From Sva-07 sp963829585 (lineage in GTDB: Bacteria; Actinomycetota; Acidimicrobiia; Acidimicrobiales; Ilumatobacteraceae): DNA of 64,000 nucleotides. The notes beneath the pieces were generated by a model, which was not told the DNA's origin, did not search any database, and worked only from the letters and a program-made list of their open reading frames with translations. Shown here in pieces: positions 60,908 through 64,000 of this stretch. The stretch spans positions 156,735 to 220,734 of the forward strand of contig CAWHJD010000027.1 of the NCBI GenBank assembly GCA_963829585.1, in the 5' to 3' direction. The stretch's first letter is position 1, and each line of letters begins with the position of its first letter. A program made the position numbers and the translations under genes.

Positions 60908-62289
60908 CCACCAATGAGCCGATCGACGAGACGAACGGCGCCGACACAGCGAACGAGCTGGCCACGGTGGTCATCATCGGCCGACCGAATGTGGGCAAGA
61001 GCACACTGTTCAACCGCATCGTGGGCAGCCAGCAGGCGATCGTGGAAGACCGCCCCGGCATCACCCGCGACCGCAAGGAGCTCGAGGCGGAGTGGCTCGA
61101 CATTCCGTTCCGGGTGGTCGACACCGGCGGCTGGATGCCCGGCGGCGACGAACTCGACGCCAAGGTGAGCCGTCAGGTCGAAGCGGCCGTCAAGGGAGCC
61201 GACGTCGTGCTGTTCGTCGTCGACGCGTCGGTGGGGTTGACCGACGACGATTCGAACATCGCCAACTGGATCCGCCGTTCGGGCACCCACGTGATCGTGG
61301 TGGCGAACAAGTCCGACAACGAACGTCGCGAGGCGGAGATGTGGGAGTTCATGAGCCTCGGCATGGGCGAGCCCGTTCCGGTGAGTGCGCTGCACGGCCG
61401 GCGCGCCGGCGATCTGCTCGATCGTGTCATCGAGCTGTTCCCCGAACATCTTCGTCAACCGACCTTCTCCAAACCCGACCCGTGGGCCACCGAGGCCCCC
61501 GTCCAGAACGACGATGAGCCCGCGGTGCCGCGTGTCGCCATCGTCGGGCGGCCGAACGTCGGCAAGAGCACGCTCTTCAACCGGCTGGTGGGGGAGGATC
61601 GTGCGGTGGTGCACGACCTCGCCGGGACGACCCGTGACTCGATCGACACGCTCGTGGAGACCGACGGCGGCCCGATCGTCTTCATCGACACTGCCGGCAT
61701 GCGTCGCAAGGGCAAGATCGACGATGCGGCCGAGTACTACTCGTTCGTCCGGGCGCTTCGTTCGATCGACAATGCCGACGTGGCACTGCTCGTGATCGAT
61801 GCGACCGTGGGAGTCACCGCGCAGGATCAGCGTCTCGCGGAGCGTGTCGATTCGGCGGGTTGCCCGATCGTGTTGATCCTCAACAAGTGGGATCTCGTCG
61901 GGACCGAGGAACGCCTGGAGGTGCAGGCGCAGGTGGCTCGAATGCTGGCGTTCGTGGCCGACAGCTCGGTGCTCAAGATCTCGGCGCTGACCGGGAAGAA
62001 CGTCGAGAAACTCCATCCACGCCTGCACGAGGCGATCTCGCAGTACCACACGCGTGTGCCGACCAAGGACGTCAACAAGATCATCGCCGCAGCGCAGCAG
62101 CGTCAACCCGCCGGCGGCGGCGCGAAGATCCTGTATGCCGTGCAGGGCGCCATCGACCCGCCGACGTTCACGTTGTTCGTCAACCGCGAGATTCCGCAGC
62201 ACTATCTCCGCTACATCGAGCGCACCATCCGTGAGGAGTTCGGACTCGGTTCCACGGCGCTCAAGCTTCGCGTGCGCAAGCGGCAGTGA
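60904..62289 (+). CDS. der: Ribosome biogenesis GTPase Der (EngA)
   Basis: The 461-residue protein has two tandem GTPase domains. G1 motifs GRPNVGKST stand at residues 26-34 and 215-223. DTGGW and DTAGM are the G3 motifs, and NKSDN and NKWDL the G4 motifs. A C-terminal KH-like domain ends LRYIERTIREEFGLGSTALKLRVRKR. Der binds the 50S subunit and is needed for its maturation. It is coupled to the DUF512 gene by ATGA. The N-terminal extension of about 20 acidic/Thr residues is longer than in many homologues. Confidence 0.95.
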   Translation: MTTNEPIDETNGADTANELATVVIIGRPNVGKSTLFNRIVGSQQAIVEDRPGITRDRKELEAEWLDIPFRVVDTGGWMPGGDELDAKVSRQVEAAVKGADVVLFVVDASVGLTDDDSNIANWIRRSGTHVIVVANKSDNERREAEMWEFMSLGMGEPVPVSALHGRRAGDLLDRVIELFPEHLRQPTFSKPDPWATEAPVQNDDEPAVPRVAIVGRPNVGKSTLFNRLVGEDRAVVHDLAGTTRDSIDTLVETDGGPIVFIDTAGMRRKGKIDDAAEYYSFVRALRSIDNADVALLVIDATVGVTAQDQRLAERVDSAGCPIVLILNKWDLVGTEERLEVQAQVARMLAFVADSSVLKISALTGKNVEKLHPRLHEAISQYHTRVPTKDVNKIIAAAQQRQPAGGGAKILYAVQGAIDPPTFTLFVNREIPQHYLRYIERTIREEFGLGSTALKLRVRKRQ

Positions 62290-62321
62290 CGTAGGCCCGG
62301 TGAACGTGGACGGAGACGTCG

Positions 62322-62522
62322 ATGCCCTGGTGTGAGGAGTGCTCCAAGTACTGGACGCCCAACTCGATGAACGAAGACGGCACGTGCCCGACGTGTGGAC
62401 GTGTCGTGGAGGAACCGACGTCGGAGGCCGCCGACGAGGAGAAGGCGCCGTGGCACTTCAAGCTGATGGTGGCCGTGCTCGTCGTGTACCTCGGCTGGCG
62501 TGTCGTCCAGATGGTGACCTGA
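62322..62522 (+). CDS. Small zinc-ribbon membrane protein
   Basis: The 66-residue protein has two CxxC pairs (residues 4-7 and 22-25), forming a zinc ribbon. An acidic stretch EEPTSEAADEEK follows, and a single C-terminal membrane helix (about residues 46-64) ends the protein. GGAG lies seven bases before the ATG. It follows der by 32 bases and is probably in the same transcript. Similar short proteins accompany der in related actinobacteria as far as I recall; the function is unknown. Confidence 0.75.
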   Translation: MPWCEECSKYWTPNSMNEDGTCPTCGRVVEEPTSEAADEEKAPWHFKLMVAVLVVYLGWRVVQMVT

Positions 62523-62568
62523 TCCCGACGTGCGCGGCCCCGTCGATGGCCGCTCGGGACGCCGTGTA

Positions 62569-63795
62569 CTAGGCGGATCGCCTGACGGTCGCTGCCGTCA
62601 CGGAGTCGGGTCGACTTCGCTCGTGGATCGTTCCGTCAGGGAGCGTGATCGTGAGTTCCCTCGTGTCGGGATCCAGTTCGAGCTGCCATCCGCCTTCGTG
62701 AACGAGGTGGTGGTGGCGACTGCAGGTCGGAATGAGCCTGTTCAGGTCGGTGTCGCCCCGATGGGCATCCCATTCGTCGACGTGGTGGATCTCGCAGCGA
62801 TCGAATGGCACGTCGCACGTGCCGACGCCGCATCGGCGGTACATGGCTCGCAACGCACGGCGCTGATCATCGGTGGCGAGCCGCCGGCTCCTGCCGACAT
62901 CGAGGACAACGCCGTCACCGCCGAGTACCACCGGCAGTATGTGCGCATCGCACGCGAGACGACGCATGGCCGCCACGGGGATGTCGGTGCCGTCGCCGAA
63001 CTCACAGACCGAGTCGTCGCGTAACCCGCTGACGAGTGTCTCGAAGTCGACGAGTGCGAGCAGTTCCACCCTGCCTGGTCGCGTTGTGCGACTCGAGGAC
63101 GTGGCGAGATCGACGAGCGCTCGAGCAGCGAGCTTGGAGCGGTCGGGTGTCGTCGCGGTGTCGGATCTCTTGGCCAGCACGGCCGTCTCGGCGTCGATGG
63201 CGCGGAACAGTCGTGCACCCGATTCCGGGTCGAAGTCGGCGCGGAGCCAGTACATGCCGGTTTCGGCATTGATGCCCTTGGTGAGCGATGTCGCGTTGCG
63301 TTGCCGGGCTGCTCGTTCGAGCCCTCGATCGGCGGCGAGCTGGTCGACGACGCGCTCGACATATCGGCGGAACTGGGCGGGAGTCGACGCTGCAGCCGCT
63401 GCCGCAAATTCCTGGTCGAGCGATGCCAGCACCGTCCGCCCGTCGTCATCGAGCCGATTGACGGCATGTGCCAGCGCGTCGGCGTGCTCGGTTCCGATGC
63501 GGCCCTTTCCGAGCTGAGTCGACACGGCGGGCAGTGTTCCCATTGCCTCGGCTCGACGGGAGATCTGTTCCGCTTGGCGCTTCGAGCAGATGCCGGCGCG
63601 GCCGATGAGCTCGTCCGCTGGAGCACCTGATCCGACGGCAGCCAGAGCATTCGCCCGGCGTGCGAGTGCATGTTCGGTCTCGGCCACGAAGCCTTTGAGG
63701 CGGTTGAGGTCGCGGAGGGAAGCGACCACTTCGCCAGCGCTGAGGGCGCCGATGTCTGCCGCCTCCAACCGCTCGACCAGGGTGCTGACGACCAT
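62569..63795 (-). CDS. DUF222 / HNH endonuclease-domain protein (13E12-like)
   Basis: The 408-residue protein has the alpha-helical DUF222 region (about residues 20-290) and a C-terminal HNH nuclease motif. CEIHHVDEWDAHRGDTDLNR, then IPTCSRHHHLVHEGGW, keep all His, Asn and Cys residues. This is the 13E12-repeat type that occurs in many copies in actinobacteria and is suspected, though not shown, to be mobile or selfish. The ATG at 63795 was chosen because extension would run towards the tRNA promoter. It is convergent with the der operon. Confidence 0.85.
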   Translation of the reverse strand: MVVSTLVERLEAADIGALSAGEVVASLRDLNRLKGFVAETEHALARRANALAAVGSGAPADELIGRAGICSKRQAEQISRRAEAMGTLPAVSTQLGKGRIGTEHADALAHAVNRLDDDGRTVLASLDQEFAAAAAASTPAQFRRYVERVVDQLAADRGLERAARQRNATSLTKGINAETGMYWLRADFDPESGARLFRAIDAETAVLAKRSDTATTPDRSKLAARALVDLATSSSRTTRPGRVELLALVDFETLVSGLRDDSVCEFGDGTDIPVAAMRRLACDAHILPVVLGGDGVVLDVGRSRRLATDDQRRALRAMYRRCGVGTCDVPFDRCEIHHVDEWDAHRGDTDLNRLIPTCSRHHHLVHEGGWQLELDPDTRELTITLPDGTIHERSRPDSVTAATVRRSA

Positions 63796-63862
63796 GAATT
63801 CATCATGACAGGAGGGTGTGACAGAGATAGCCGGACCTGCAATGAACTGCGTCTCGGCTCGA

Positions 63863-63868
63863 TAGAGT
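63863..63868 (+). promoter_or_regulatory. Possible -10 element of the tRNA gene
   Basis: TAGAGT lies 18 bases before the mature 5' end of the tRNA. No clear -35 is seen. Confidence 0.35.
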
Positions 63869-63886
63869 TGCCGCTCCACATGCATA

Positions 63887-63961
63887 CGGGCTGTGGCGCA
63901 GCTTGGTTAGCGCGCTTGTCTGGGGGACAAGAGGTCGGGAGTTCGAATCTCCCCAGCCCGA
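63887..63961 (+). tRNA. tRNA-Pro (anticodon GGG)
   Basis: A 75-base cloverleaf. The acceptor stem CGGGCTG/CAGCCCG is perfect, the D arm is GCGC/GCGC, and the anticodon stem CTTGT/ACAAG encloses loop CTGGGGG with anticodon GGG. The T arm GGGAG/CTCCC has loop TTCGAAT, and the discriminator is A. CCA is not encoded. It decodes CCC and CCU proline codons, CCC being frequent at this GC content. Confidence 0.97.
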
Positions 63962-63970
63962 CACTGCGAC

Positions 63971-64000
63971 CAGGGGTTTCTCGGAAACGAGGAGCCCCTG
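63971..64000 (+). terminator. Thirteen-pair hairpin with GAAA tetraloop after tRNA-Pro
   Basis: CAGGGGTTTCTCG pairs fully (two G-U pairs) with CGAGGAGCCCCTG around a GAAA loop, starting ten bases after the tRNA. The window ends with the stem, so a following T-run cannot be seen. Confidence 0.6.

Noticed and set aside
1..64000. CRISPR array, insertion sequence or prophage
   Set aside because: No regularly spaced repeats, transposase, integrase or phage structural genes were seen. The only tandem repeats are the two short ones listed.

Overview
The window is GC-rich, densely packed actinobacterial DNA. It most resembles the class Acidimicrobiia, for example Ilumatobacter-type marine bacteria. 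That placement is inferred from the high GC third positions, GTG starts, 4-base ATGA/GTGA gene overlaps, Thr/Ser-rich lipoprotein linkers, an AftD-like arabinosyltransferase, a DUF222/HNH gene and many leaderless promoters. It is not proven, because no rRNA or other lineage marker is present. No phage, IS element or CRISPR array was seen.

Layout. (1) 1-28.2 kb is a surface-glycan region. It holds two polyprenol-phosphate mannose-synthase-like GT2 enzymes, two further GT2 proteins (one fused to a methyltransferase), a separate methyltransferase, four polytopic GT-C-like membrane proteins, a 1413-residue AftD homologue, two NAD-dependent epimerases, a GMC oxidoreductase with a 113-residue partner, and two acyltransferase-3 proteins. 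A short block at 9.9-14.8 kb interrupts it with an ABM monooxygenase, an SDR, an ACT-domain regulator and two lipoproteins. (2) 28.4-47.5 kb looks like a nitrogen-heterocycle and amide catabolism island: a three-subunit xanthine-dehydrogenase-type hydroxylase, a phosphoribosyltransferase, a creatininase-family amidohydrolase, an M20 N-carbamoyl/allantoate-type hydrolase, a cytosine-deaminase-like enzyme, an NMT1-type ABC transporter, an SDR, an LLM flavin oxidoreductase and a gamma-glutamyltransferase. A site-2 protease and a phytoene-desaturase-like oxidoreductase lie among them. (3) 47.5-52.6 kb is a spermidine/putrescine-type ABC operon followed by a glycerophosphodiester phosphodiesterase. 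(4) 52.6-64 kb holds lipid and housekeeping genes: acyl-CoA ligase, SirB1-like protein, acyltransferase-SGNH, acyl-CoA dehydrogenase, ispH, a DUF512 radical-SAM protein, der, a small zinc-ribbon membrane protein, a DUF222/HNH endonuclease and tRNA-Pro(GGG).

Two properties of the sequence matter for any reuse. First, eight conserved genes between 21.4 and 59.4 kb carry twelve single-base frameshifts: eleven extra bases and one missing base. Even ispH is affected, so sequencing or assembly error is the likeliest cause. These genes are annotated over their full span with each frameshift placed. Second, at least seventeen start codons have a TAnnnT hexamer only 6-10 bases upstream, which indicates leaderless transcription as a major mode. 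Those sites also fix several start-codon choices.
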